Positions 35,501-43,109 of a stretch of DNA of 64,000 nt are shown one piece after another. The stretch comes from Paenibacillus tianmuensis (lineage in GTDB: Bacteria > Bacillota > Bacilli > Paenibacillales > NBRC-103111): contig NZ_FMTT01000002.1 of assembly GCF_900100345.1 (NCBI RefSeq), positions 163,715 through 227,714 on the forward strand, read 5' to 3'. The position numbers and the translations under genes are program-made. Position 1 is the stretch's first letter. Every line of letters begins with the position of its first letter. Below the pieces are notes generated by a model. The model ran no database searches, was not told the origin of the DNA, and saw only the letters and a list, made by a program, of their open reading frames with translations.

Positions 35501-36503
35501 GCTGCTCCCCTCCCTTCTTCCGGATCAGATACAGAAAGAAAGGAACCCCGATCAAGGACGTCACGACGCTGATCGGCATCTCGAACGGGTAGTTCATGAA
35601 ACGGCTTGCGACATCGCACAAAGCAAGAAATACCCCGCCCAGCACACCGGCGCATGGCACGATCCACCGATAATCGAGGCCGACGAGAAAACGGGTAATA
35701 TGCGGGACGATCAAGCCGACGAAGGCGATCTTGCCGGCCAGCGCCACGGATACGCCCGTAAGCAAAATGACGGCAGCCATCGCGACCGCTTTAACGATCA
35801 GCGTCCGCTGTCCGAGGCTGACCGCCACTTCCTCCCCTAAGGAAAGAATCGAAACGGATTTCGAGATGAGCAGCGCAAGCACGATCCCGACCACGGCAAA
35901 AGGAATCGCCAGCTTGATCAGATTCGGGTCCATCTGATGCAGTCGGGCGCTATACCAAAAGCCGATTTTTTGCGAAACCTGAAAATACGTCGAAAACGCG
36001 GTCGCCATGCTGCCGAGAAACGTTCCGATCACGGTGCCCGTAATCGCCAGCCGGACCGGAGACATCCCGCCCGGCAGCAGCGACGCCAGTCCGAAGACAA
36101 GCCCTACGCCGAGCGCCGAGCCGATGAACGAATAAACGATCATTTCGATCGAAGAAGAGCCGGGCAGCGCGATCATGCAGACCGTAATGGCGAATACCGA
36201 GCCGTCGGTCACCCCCATGATCGAAGGGGATGCAAGGTAGTTCCTTGTCATCCCCTGCATAAGCGCTCCCGACATCGCCAGGAAAGCACCGATGAGCAGC
36301 GCTCCGACCGCGCGCGGGACGCGGGAGTGCATCACGATTTGATGATTGACGTTGCCCGGGTCGAAACTTGCGAACGCCTCCCAGAGCGTGTCTGCATCGA
36401 TCGTTTTGGAGCCGAAACGGACGGATAAAATGATCGAGAGGACAATCGCAACCGGCGAAAGCCATAAGATCCACGCCGGGTGAAGCTTGTATGCTTGTCT
36501 CAT
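35493..36503 (-). CDS. Ferric siderophore ABC importer permease, FecCD family (first)
   Basis: 336-residue BtuCD-type permease. H-S-R-V-P-R-A-V-G-A-L-L-I-G-A-F-L-A-M-S-G-A near 59-80, N-Y-L-A-S-P-S-I-M-G-V-T-D-G-S (about 88-102), and G-K-I-A-F-V-G-L-I-V-P-H-I-T-R (about 259-273) are the family marks. It forms a heterodimer with the following permease. It follows the binding-protein gene by 25 bases; its own ribosome binding site is weak. Confidence 0.92.
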   Translation of the reverse strand: MRQAYKLHPAWILWLSPVAIVLSIILSVRFGSKTIDADTLWEAFASFDPGNVNHQIVMHSRVPRAVGALLIGAFLAMSGALMQGMTRNYLASPSIMGVTDGSVFAITVCMIALPGSSSIEMIVYSFIGSALGVGLVFGLASLLPGGMSPVRLAITGTVIGTFLGSMATAFSTYFQVSQKIGFWYSARLHQMDPNLIKLAIPFAVVGIVLALLISKSVSILSLGEEVAVSLGQRTLIVKAVAMAAVILLTGVSVALAGKIAFVGLIVPHITRFLVGLDYRWIVPCAGVLGGVFLALCDVASRFMNYPFEMPISVVTSLIGVPFFLYLIRKKGGEQRA

Positions 36504-36528
36504 GCTTTGTCGGCTCGCCTGCCTGGAA

Positions 36529-37524
36529 TCAGGAGGCCAGCTTTTCCATAGCTGCTTTCAGGAATTGAATTTTGCTCCACGAGGTGCCGCCTTGCCCTAA
36601 CGGATCGACGACGTTGACGAATACTTTGCCGTTTTTCACTGCATTTATGCTTTGCCAGATCGGATTTTTTTGCAGATCCTCCAGCGCCTTCGGCTTGTCT
36701 TTGTTTTCGTCCTCGGAAAATTGCAGGAAAATGTAATCCGGGTTCATTTCGCTAAATTTCTCGATCGAGATGAGCTCCTGCGCCTTCGCGGCCTTCACTT
36801 CCGGAGGCGCCGTAAAGCCGAGATCGGCATACAGCGACGCGTTGAAGAATACGCCTTCGGGATAAATGTACAGGTTGCCGGTCCGGACTCTCAGGGAGAC
36901 GACCTTCTTGTCTTTCAAGCGATCGCCGAGCTTCGCTTTGGCTGCTGTCACATCTTCCTTATACTTTTGCAGCACCTGCTTGGCCTGCTCTTGTTTGCCG
37001 GTCAACTCGCCCAGCAGCAGCAGATTGGCTTCCCAGTTCGTCGAAATATGGGAAACCGGGAACGTCGGCGCGACTTTCGCCAGCTTTTCCGCCATTTCCG
37101 GCGGAAACTTCGAAGAGCCCAGAATGACGTCCGGCTTCATTTTCAAAATGCCTTCGATATTCGGCTGCATTTTTTCGCCGGTGCTTTCCACGCCTTGCGT
37201 GATGCTTTCGAACATCTTCGGAAATTTGCCCCCTACGGTAATCGCGCCGATCGGCTTCACGCCCAGCACTAGCGCGTCTTCCATCGCCTCCATCGCGCCG
37301 CTGATGACGATTCGGTCCGTTTTGCCGGGAACCGTGTAATCCTTGCCGAGATATTTGATCGTTTTGGTCGCCGGAGCCGCAGCTTCTTTGGCCGTTGCCG
37401 CCGGTTTCTCCGTTCCCGACGAAGCCGCCGGCTGCTCTTTCCCCTGACCTGCCGTGCCGCAAGCGGACAAGGCAAGCGCAAGCAGCGCCGCAGCCCCTAT
37501 TCCTGACCATCTGCGTTTCATCAT
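36529..37524 (-). CDS. Ferric siderophore-binding lipoprotein (FeuA-like)
   Basis: 331-residue class III substrate-binding lipoprotein. Lipobox L-S-A-C with Cys22, then a Gln/Ala/Ser/Lys-rich tether. The binding-protein pattern T-D-R-I-V-I-S-G-A-M-E-A, P-N-I-E-G-I-L-K-M-K-P-D-V-I-L-G, and late M-N-P-D-Y-I-F-L-Q is clear. The two lobes would hold a ferric siderophore, probably catecholate by analogy with FeuA and the linked esterase. Start at 37524 behind AAAGGGGAT. A Fur box lies 22-40 bases upstream, so iron starvation should induce the operon. Confidence 0.9.
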   Translation of the reverse strand: MMKRRWSGIGAAALLALALSACGTAGQGKEQPAASSGTEKPAATAKEAAAPATKTIKYLGKDYTVPGKTDRIVISGAMEAMEDALVLGVKPIGAITVGGKFPKMFESITQGVESTGEKMQPNIEGILKMKPDVILGSSKFPPEMAEKLAKVAPTFPVSHISTNWEANLLLLGELTGKQEQAKQVLQKYKEDVTAAKAKLGDRLKDKKVVSLRVRTGNLYIYPEGVFFNASLYADLGFTAPPEVKAAKAQELISIEKFSEMNPDYIFLQFSEDENKDKPKALEDLQKNPIWQSINAVKNGKVFVNVVDPLGQGGTSWSKIQFLKAAMEKLAS

Positions 37525-37545
37525 CTTGCTAAATCCCCTTTCATT

Positions 37546-37564
37546 GATAATGATTCTCATTTTC
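37546..37564. promoter_or_regulatory. Fur box upstream of the siderophore importer
   Basis: GATAATGATTCTCATTTTC matches the 19-base Fur consensus GATAATGATAATCATTATC at 16 positions. Confidence 0.85.
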
Positions 37565-37594
37565 GATTATAAACGACCCTCCTCGCTTAAACCA

Positions 37595-37628
37595 TGGACA
37601 ATTTCCTGATTCACTTTGGACAATTTCC
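37595..37628. repeat. Direct repeat with 22-bp period upstream of the siderophore importer
   Basis: TGGACAATTTCC occurs at 37595-37606 and again at 37617-37628, exactly 22 bp (two helical turns) apart and upstream of the Fur box. Such spacing is typical of AraC-type activators; in B. subtilis the siderophore-sensing AraC protein Btr activates feuABC. Confidence 0.6.
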
Positions 37629-37761
37629 GAAAAAAATAATGATAACAATTGCTTTGCAGTAGACCTAGTTCTTCGGATGACGTGATTAAAACTTTACAAA
37701 GTACCACGTTTGAGGCCATACTTCCGTTATTAAATAATATTTTCACGAAATAGGTGATTAT

Positions 37762-38115
37762 ATGAAAAAAACCTTACTTTTCGCATCTTTATCACTAGTT
37801 ATCGCTTGTTTATGTTGTTATTGGTTTATTTTCTATTTGTATCAACAAAGCGAAGACGGTATTCCAATACCTAGCAAGGCAATATTAAAAGAAAAAATCG
37901 TTTCGGATAAAGGCGCCGTGCACATCTATAAATTAAATGATTTGCAACAAACAAACGGTTTCCCCACAAGTTATAAAATTCGACTCCATCTTGCAGGGTG
38001 GGAATATTCAGGGGGAGAAAGTGAAGGGGCAGAATTTGTATTCAAAAAAAATGATGGCAGCAAAGTATATTTCTCTATTTACACTTACGAGCTTTCACTT
38101 TTTAGACCGAATTAA
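37762..38115 (+). CDS. Membrane-anchored protein of unknown function
   Basis: 117-residue protein with an uncleaved-looking N-terminal hydrophobic helix (about 4-27, Cys/Leu/Ile-rich, ending in F-Y-L-Y) and a basic/polar extracytoplasmic domain of about 85 residues with G-G-E-S-E-G-A-E-F-V-F. No family recognised. AGGTGA lies four bases before the ATG. It is AT-rich, stands alone between divergent and downstream units, and is followed by a hairpin at 38162-38179. Confidence 0.6.
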   Translation: MKKTLLFASLSLVIACLCCYWFIFYLYQQSEDGIPIPSKAILKEKIVSDKGAVHIYKLNDLQQTNGFPTSYKIRLHLAGWEYSGGESEGAEFVFKKNDGSKVYFSIYTYELSLFRPN

Positions 38116-38161
38116 AAATCTGCCAAAAAGTTCATTTTATCTTCACAGGAAACCGCCCCCG

Positions 38162-38179
38162 ATAGCCCTACCGGGCTAT
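38162..38179 (+). terminator. Short hairpin before the nos-type operon
   Basis: ATAGCCC (38162-38168) pairs with GGGCTAT (38173-38179) around TACC; there is no T run, so termination is uncertain. Confidence 0.35.
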
Positions 38180-38242
38180 GGGCAACCTGCTTTCCGTTCT
38201 ATACAATGAGGATGCTTGCCTGTTTCGTGAAGGAGTGATGAG

Positions 38243-38623
38243 ATGAATCGTAAACGAATGCTGACGGTCCTGCTTGGCCTGCTGCTGGCGGCTGTGATAA
38301 CCGCCTGCTCCTCCGAGCGTCCGGTCGATCCGTCGGAGGTGGAGGTCACGCTGACGACCAACCCTTCGCCGCCCAAGGCAAACGCCGTCACCAAGTTCAC
38401 CGCCACGTTAGGCGGTGTGCCTGAATCGACCAAAGCCACCCTGTCCTTCGACATTCGCAAGTCCGAAAATGATACGCTGTCGTATTTGAATGCGAAGCAG
38501 GAAGGACTCGCGTTCTCCGCGGACAAAGAATTGAAAGAGCCGGGAACGTACACCGTCTATGTGCATCTGTACATCGGCGACCTGCACATTACCAAGAAAA
38601 AGAAGATTGAGGTCGCTTCATGA
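38243..38623 (+). CDS. YtkA-like domain lipoprotein
   Basis: 126-residue lipoprotein: signal peptide with lipobox I-T-A-C (Cys22), then an immunoglobulin-like beta domain. V-E-V-T-L-T-T-N-P-S-P-P-K-A-N-A-V-T-K-F in pieces near the start and P-G-T-Y-T-V-Y-V-H-L-Y-I-G-D-L-H near the end resemble YtkA/FixH-like domains often found beside copper-oxidase genes. First gene of the NosDLYF-type operon; its stop overlaps the nosD start (ATGA). GAAGGAGT precedes the ATG. A role in copper handling is inferred from context only. Confidence 0.75.
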   Translation: MNRKRMLTVLLGLLLAAVITACSSERPVDPSEVEVTLTTNPSPPKANAVTKFTATLGGVPESTKATLSFDIRKSENDTLSYLNAKQEGLAFSADKELKEPGTYTVYVHLYIGDLHITKKKKIEVAS

Positions 38624-39978
38624 GCCGCATCCGCAGCCTGATGCCGCGCGCATCTGCCCTGCGAACCGCGCTGCTGGCGTTCTCGCTCGCGATCCTGCCG
38701 TCCGCGGCGGTCTTCGCCGCAAACAGCGGAAGCAGCGGGAAGGAAATCCCGCTCCAGCAGCTCATTGACGAAGCGCCGCCGGGCGGCACGCTGAAGCTGG
38801 CGGAGGGAACCTACCGGGGACCCGCCGTCGTCGCGAAGCCGCTTCGGATCGAAGGCGCGAACGGCGTGCGGATCGTCAACGAGTCGGATCAGCCGGCGGT
38901 CGAGCTCCGCGCCAACCGTTCCGCGTTAGCGGGCCTGGCGATCCGGGACACGGGAGCCAAGACTACGGCCGCCGTGCTGCTTTCCGGCGCCGACAGCACG
39001 CTGGAGAATCTGCGGATCGAGACGGTGTCCTCCGGCATTCATCTGCGGGACGCAAGCCGCAACAAGATCAGCCGTACGACTGTAAGTTGGGCGGGGCCGG
39101 ACGTCAAGATGACGGAGAAGGGCAACGGCATCGACCTGTACGCCTCCCATGACAACGTGATCGCAAACAATACCGTCATCGGCATGCACGACGCCATCTA
39201 CATCGAGAACAGCAACGGCATCCGGGTAGAACAGAACGAGGTGAACGAATCCCGGTACGGGGTGCATTTCATGTACGTCAACGACTCGTCGATCCGGAGC
39301 AATATCGGGGCGCGCAACATCACGGGAGCGATGGTGATGAACGTCAATCGCGTAGAGGTAACGAGCAACACGTTCGTTAAGCAGAGCGAGAACGTTAACT
39401 CCCAAGGCCTGCTGCTGTTCGACGCGAGCGATTCCGTGTTCACGGACAACCGTCTGGAGGGCAACCGCGTCGGCATCTTCGTCGAGCAAGCGCAGAAGAA
39501 CGTGCTGGAACGCAACCGGGTTACCGTGAACTACGTGGGCCTGCAGCTCAAAGAATCCGAGAACAACCGGTTTCAGGGCAACGATTTTCAAGGCAACGTT
39601 ATCCCGGCGGAAGCGACGGATAGCCAGAATAACGACGTGAAAGCCAACTATTGGGACAGCTTCCAAGGCATCGATCTGGACGGAGACGGGTTCAGCGATA
39701 TGCCCTTTGCGATCAATCCTTTTTTTCAAAAAATGACGAAAACGACTCCGCCGTTCCAGCTGTTCTTCCAGTCGCCGGGCATGGCGTTTCTGGAGGGCAT
39801 GCTGACCTCGTCCAAGCAAGCTTGGACGACCGACCGCGCGCCGGCGATGAAGCCATACGCAGCGGACGCCGACCGTCCGCCGGGCGCTTTCGAAACGACG
39901 GGAACGCTGGTGATCAGCCTCCTCCTGCTGGGGAGCGCGGTAACAACCATATTCGTAACGGGGGTTCGACGAAAATGA
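38620..39978 (+). CDS. NosD-like periplasmic right-handed beta-helix protein
   Basis: 452-residue exported protein. Signal peptide (1-34), then parallel beta-helix repeats (about 60-350) with recurrent N-x-(I/V)-x-x-N and G-(I/V)-x-L/F patterns, e.g. H-D-N-V-I-A-N-N-T-V, S-R-Y-G-V-H-F-M-Y, N-R-V-G-I-F-V-E. The D-L-D-G-D-G-F-S-D-M-P segment near 345-355 is a NosD feature, and a C-terminal membrane helix (about 427-447) anchors it. In denitrifiers NosD works with NosF and NosY to assemble the copper centre of nitrous oxide reductase. No nosZ is in view. Confidence 0.88.
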   Translation: MSRIRSLMPRASALRTALLAFSLAILPSAAVFAANSGSSGKEIPLQQLIDEAPPGGTLKLAEGTYRGPAVVAKPLRIEGANGVRIVNESDQPAVELRANRSALAGLAIRDTGAKTTAAVLLSGADSTLENLRIETVSSGIHLRDASRNKISRTTVSWAGPDVKMTEKGNGIDLYASHDNVIANNTVIGMHDAIYIENSNGIRVEQNEVNESRYGVHFMYVNDSSIRSNIGARNITGAMVMNVNRVEVTSNTFVKQSENVNSQGLLLFDASDSVFTDNRLEGNRVGIFVEQAQKNVLERNRVTVNYVGLQLKESENNRFQGNDFQGNVIPAEATDSQNNDVKANYWDSFQGIDLDGDGFSDMPFAINPFFQKMTKTTPPFQLFFQSPGMAFLEGMLTSSKQAWTTDRAPAMKPYAADADRPPGAFETTGTLVISLLLLGSAVTTIFVTGVRRK

Positions 39979-40556
39979 AAAAATTCACTTTTAGCCTGGC
40001 CATTGTCATGATCATTCTGGTGCTGTCGGCATGCGGAGCCAAAAAGTACGAGCCGCAGGCCATCAACGAAGCGACGGACAAATGCGCCGTGTGCAGCATG
40101 CAGGTGAAGGACGACCAGTTCGCGACGCAAACGGTCCTGAAGGATGGCAAATCGCTCAAGTTCGACGATATCGGCTGCTACAACGAGTGGAAGAAGAAAA
40201 ACGGCACCGAGCAGGTCGGAGCGACGTTCGTCCGGGATTACCATTCGAAGGAATGGATCGAGCTGGAGAAAGCTTACTATGTGTACGACAAATCGTTCAA
40301 ATCGCCGATGGCTTACGGCATCTATTCGTTCAAGGATAAAGCAACGGCGGAGAAATTCATCTCGGACAACGGGAAGGGCAAGCTGATGACAGGCTCCGAG
40401 CTGGGCTCCCATACGTGGGAACGCAATTCGGATAAAATGAAGCATATGAAAGACGACCACAAGCCCGGCGATGAAGGCAAGCAAGGGATGAAAGACATGA
40501 AGGACGGTCATGGCGGCAGCGAAGCGAAGAAAGAAGAGCCGAAGGTTGCGAACTAA
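39975..40556 (+). CDS. NosL-family copper chaperone lipoprotein
   Basis: 193-residue lipoprotein. Lipobox L-S-A-C (Cys20); copper site C-A-V-C-S-M (Cys37, Cys40, Met42), then Q-F-A-T-Q and F-D-D-I-G-C-Y as in NosL, which binds Cu(I) and delivers it for NosZ. Beyond the family core the protein carries a Lys/Asp/Met/His-rich tail (about 155-190: K-M-K-H-M-K-D-D-H, M-K-D-M-K-D-G-H) that could hold extra copper. The ATG overlaps the nosD stop, and the stop overlaps the nosY start (TAATG). Confidence 0.9.
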   Translation: MKKFTFSLAIVMIILVLSACGAKKYEPQAINEATDKCAVCSMQVKDDQFATQTVLKDGKSLKFDDIGCYNEWKKKNGTEQVGATFVRDYHSKEWIELEKAYYVYDKSFKSPMAYGIYSFKDKATAEKFISDNGKGKLMTGSELGSHTWERNSDKMKHMKDDHKPGDEGKQGMKDMKDGHGGSEAKKEEPKVAN

Positions 40557-41377
40557 TGAAACCGATGCTGACTGTGGCGATTCGCGAGATGAGAATCGGC
40601 TTCCGCAACCCGTGGGCATACTCGTTCCTTGCGCTCTTTTCCTTATTCAGCCTGGCCCTGCTGCTGATTCACTCCAGTCGGGTCGTCGAAGGGTATTCCA
40701 GCGTCACGGGCACGATGCTGAACCTGATCTTGTACCTGCTGCCGCTCATGACGCTGCTGCTCGGCTCCTTCTCCCTGACCGCGGAAAAGGAAGAAGGCGG
40801 CTGGCAGCTGCTCTCCGCTTATCCGCTCGGCACGCCCGCGTTCGTGCTGGGTAAATATGCGGGCATTGCCGCCGTGCTGCTCGTCATCGTCGCCTTCGGC
40901 TACGGCTTGACCGGCGTCGTCGGGCAGTTCACCGGAAAGCCGTTTGATGTAAAAACCTTCACGTTGTTTCTGGCCTTCTCGGCCGGCATCGTGCTGCTGT
41001 TTTTGGCCGTCGCCGCCATCGTCGGCACGCTCGCCAAAAACCGCTGGCAAGCGCTGACGTACGGGGTGGCGATCTGGTTCTTCACCGTCATCGGGTGGCC
41101 GACGCTGCTTGTCGCCGTACTGGGCTTGCTGCCGTACCTGTGGATCAAACCGGTGCTGGCCGCGCTCACCCTGCTCAATCCGGCAGAGCTGGTCCGGCTG
41201 TTCATCGTCGTCAAGCTGAGCGGAGGGTCCGTGCTCGGGCCCGAATATTACGAATGGATCGGGTGGATTCGCGGGACGGGCGGCACCCTCCTGTTCCTGC
41301 TCGTCGCGGCCGTCTGGATCGCCGGTTGTTTGGGCGCTGCCGTTCTGTTCTGGGAAAGGGGGCGGTCGCGTGGCTAA
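40556..41377 (+). CDS. NosY-type ABC transporter permease
   Basis: 273-residue ABC-2-type permease with six helices. F-R-N-P-W-A-Y-S-F-L-A-L-F in helix 1, L-T-A-E-K-E-E-G-G-W-Q-L-L-S-A-Y-P (the E-R-E-x-G-x-x-x-x-L-L ABC-2 motif, about 77-93) and N-P-A-E-L-V-R-L near the end match NosY. With NosF it forms the ABC complex that acts on NosD. It overlaps nosL by one base and nosF by eight. Confidence 0.9.
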   Translation: MKPMLTVAIREMRIGFRNPWAYSFLALFSLFSLALLLIHSSRVVEGYSSVTGTMLNLILYLLPLMTLLLGSFSLTAEKEEGGWQLLSAYPLGTPAFVLGKYAGIAAVLLVIVAFGYGLTGVVGQFTGKPFDVKTFTLFLAFSAGIVLLFLAVAAIVGTLAKNRWQALTYGVAIWFFTVIGWPTLLVAVLGLLPYLWIKPVLAALTLLNPAELVRLFIVVKLSGGSVLGPEYYEWIGWIRGTGGTLLFLLVAAVWIAGCLGAAVLFWERGRSRG

Positions 41378-42083
41378 CCCGGTGCTGAAGCTGACGAACG
41401 TCCGCAAAACAATCAACAAACAACCGATCGTCAAGGGCGTCGATCTGGAGCTATACCCCGGCCAGGTGATGGCGCTGTGTGGCGGCAATGGAGCGGGCAA
41501 AAGCACGCTGCTGCGTATGATCGTCGGCAGCTCGCAGCCAACTGAAGGCTCCATCGAGGCGTGCGGGCTTAAGTGGCGCGCCGACCGGATGCGCTACGCC
41601 GCTTCCGTCGGCTATATGCCCGACGACTACGTGTTCGGGCAGGCGCTGTCCGCCCGGGAGACGCTCACGTTCTGGGCGAAGCTCCGCAGCGTGCCGCCGT
41701 CCCGTGTTCAGGAGCTGCTGCACAAGGTCGGCTTGGCCGAGGTGCAGCAGAAGCCCGTCACCTCCTTCTCCAAAGGGATGCGGCAGCGGCTGTTGTTCGC
41801 GCAGGCGCTGCTCGGGGACCCGCCTCTGCTCGTGCTGGACGAGCCGACGAACGGCCTCGATCCGTACTGGCTGCAATCGTTCGTGCATCTCATTGAAGAA
41901 GTGAAACGCGAAGGCCGCGCCGTTATTTTCTCGACGCATCACCTGCAGGTGGCCGAATCCGTCGCTGACCGGGCCATGTTCCTGCGAAACGGCGAATTGG
42001 TACGGCAGGGCTCCATCGACGAGTTCCGGGAGCACTACGGGCCGAAGGGACTGGACGGAGCGTTTACGGAATTTATGGCTTGA
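41370..42083 (+). CDS. NosF-type ABC transporter ATPase
   Basis: 237-residue ATPase. Walker A G-G-N-G-A-G-K-S-T (38-46), signature F-S-K-G-M-R-Q-R, Walker B L-L-V-L-D-E-P-T-N-G-L-D, switch His in F-S-T-H-H. The S-x-G-M signature matches NosF and other copper-cluster ATPases. It begins with GTG at 41370 inside the nosY end. Last gene of a five-gene operon closed by the hairpin at 42102-42147. Confidence 0.9.
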   Translation: MANPVLKLTNVRKTINKQPIVKGVDLELYPGQVMALCGGNGAGKSTLLRMIVGSSQPTEGSIEACGLKWRADRMRYAASVGYMPDDYVFGQALSARETLTFWAKLRSVPPSRVQELLHKVGLAEVQQKPVTSFSKGMRQRLLFAQALLGDPPLLVLDEPTNGLDPYWLQSFVHLIEEVKREGRAVIFSTHHLQVAESVADRAMFLRNGELVRQGSIDEFREHYGPKGLDGAFTEFMA

Positions 42084-42101
42084 ACGAGTCTTTGGATCAC
42101 A

Positions 42102-42147
42102 AGAAAGCCTTGTCCTCTTTCCATGAAGAGAACAAGGCTTCTGTCTT
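42102..42147. terminator. Bidirectional hairpin between nosF and a convergent tetR gene
   Basis: AAGCCTTGT-C-CTCTT (42105-42119) pairs with AAGAG-A-ACAAGGCTT (42126-42140) around a short loop. It lies between convergent stops and reaches the 3' end of the tetR gene. Confidence 0.65.
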
Positions 42148-43051
42148 ATCCGCGAACGAGTCCCGCCTGCTTGCACGCCGCCTCCAGCTCCGCCAGCGAA
42201 TCGGCCAGTTCCGAAACACGCTTCAAATTCGCCAGCATCCCAAGCACGATGACCTTGCGCGGACGGATCTCCACCAACTCCTGCTCCAGCACGGCCAGAG
42301 AATCGAGCGCCTCATTGCGAGCTTCCCCTTCGGAGAGCCGTTCCAACCGTTCCCGGCAACGCTTTACGAGCAGGAGCGGATGAGCCGACTTCGTGCTTCT
42401 CGCGGACACCTCCCTCAGCCCCGGCCAATTGATTTCGTTCAGAAAAGGCTTCGGCTTCTCCCGCAGCGTGCGTTCCGCTACGGCATCGACGATATGCATC
42501 ATATGGCGGCACACCTCTTCCGGCCCCAGCGTGATCTTCTCGACCAGCTGCAAGCCCGAGTAGCTCGACATCAGACTGCTCAGCAGCAGCGCGCCCTCCG
42601 GCGCATAAGGCGCGTAGCCTTCCCCGTAAAGGCCCACAAGGCTGTCGATAAAGTTCAACCGTATTTCGGTATTCATCCGCTTCAAGTAATCCTCAATTTC
42701 CTGGCTTACAAAGCCTCCGTTTTCCCGCATTTGCATGGTGAGAAATTCGGGATATTCGGCCCACAGATGACGTTCGACGAGTATTTTCTGCTCCAGACGT
42801 TCCCTCGGGCTCAGATGCCGTTCGCATTCCACCAACTGCAGTCCGTCGTTCACCCGCTTATTAAAAAATTTGAAAATATCCAGCAGCAGCTCCTCCTTGG
42901 AGGCAAACTGCTGGTACACACTGCCTTTGGATATTTTGCAAGCTTCGGCGATTTCCTGCATCGTCGTCTGCATGTACCCGTTCGCAGCGAACAGCTTCAT
43001 CGCAGCAAGCAGGATGTGCCGCTTCTTCTCGTTCCACTTATCTTCCACCAT
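42146..43051 (-). CDS. TetR/AcrR-family regulator (long form)
   Basis: 301-residue regulator, longer than the usual 190-220. The N-terminal HTH (about 8-55) has R-H-I-L-L-A-A-M-K-L-F-A-A-N-G-Y, I-A-E-A-C-K-I-S-K-G-S-V-Y-Q-Q-F-A-S-K-E-E-L. The remaining 240 residues include an extra helical C-terminal region (about 215-300). It follows the MFS efflux gene by 58 bases on the same strand, so the pump and its presumed repressor form one operon. Start at the ATG at 43051 has only a weak GGCGGTG site. Confidence 0.85.
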   Translation of the reverse strand: MVEDKWNEKKRHILLAAMKLFAANGYMQTTMQEIAEACKISKGSVYQQFASKEELLLDIFKFFNKRVNDGLQLVECERHLSPRERLEQKILVERHLWAEYPEFLTMQMRENGGFVSQEIEDYLKRMNTEIRLNFIDSLVGLYGEGYAPYAPEGALLLSSLMSSYSGLQLVEKITLGPEEVCRHMMHIVDAVAERTLREKPKPFLNEINWPGLREVSARSTKSAHPLLLVKRCRERLERLSEGEARNEALDSLAVLEQELVEIRPRKVIVLGMLANLKRVSELADSLAELEAACKQAGLVRG

Positions 43052-43109
43052 TACACCGCCCCGCAACTTGTATGGTCTGCTTCGTTTCCGCTATAGCGAA
43101 AAGCTCCGT

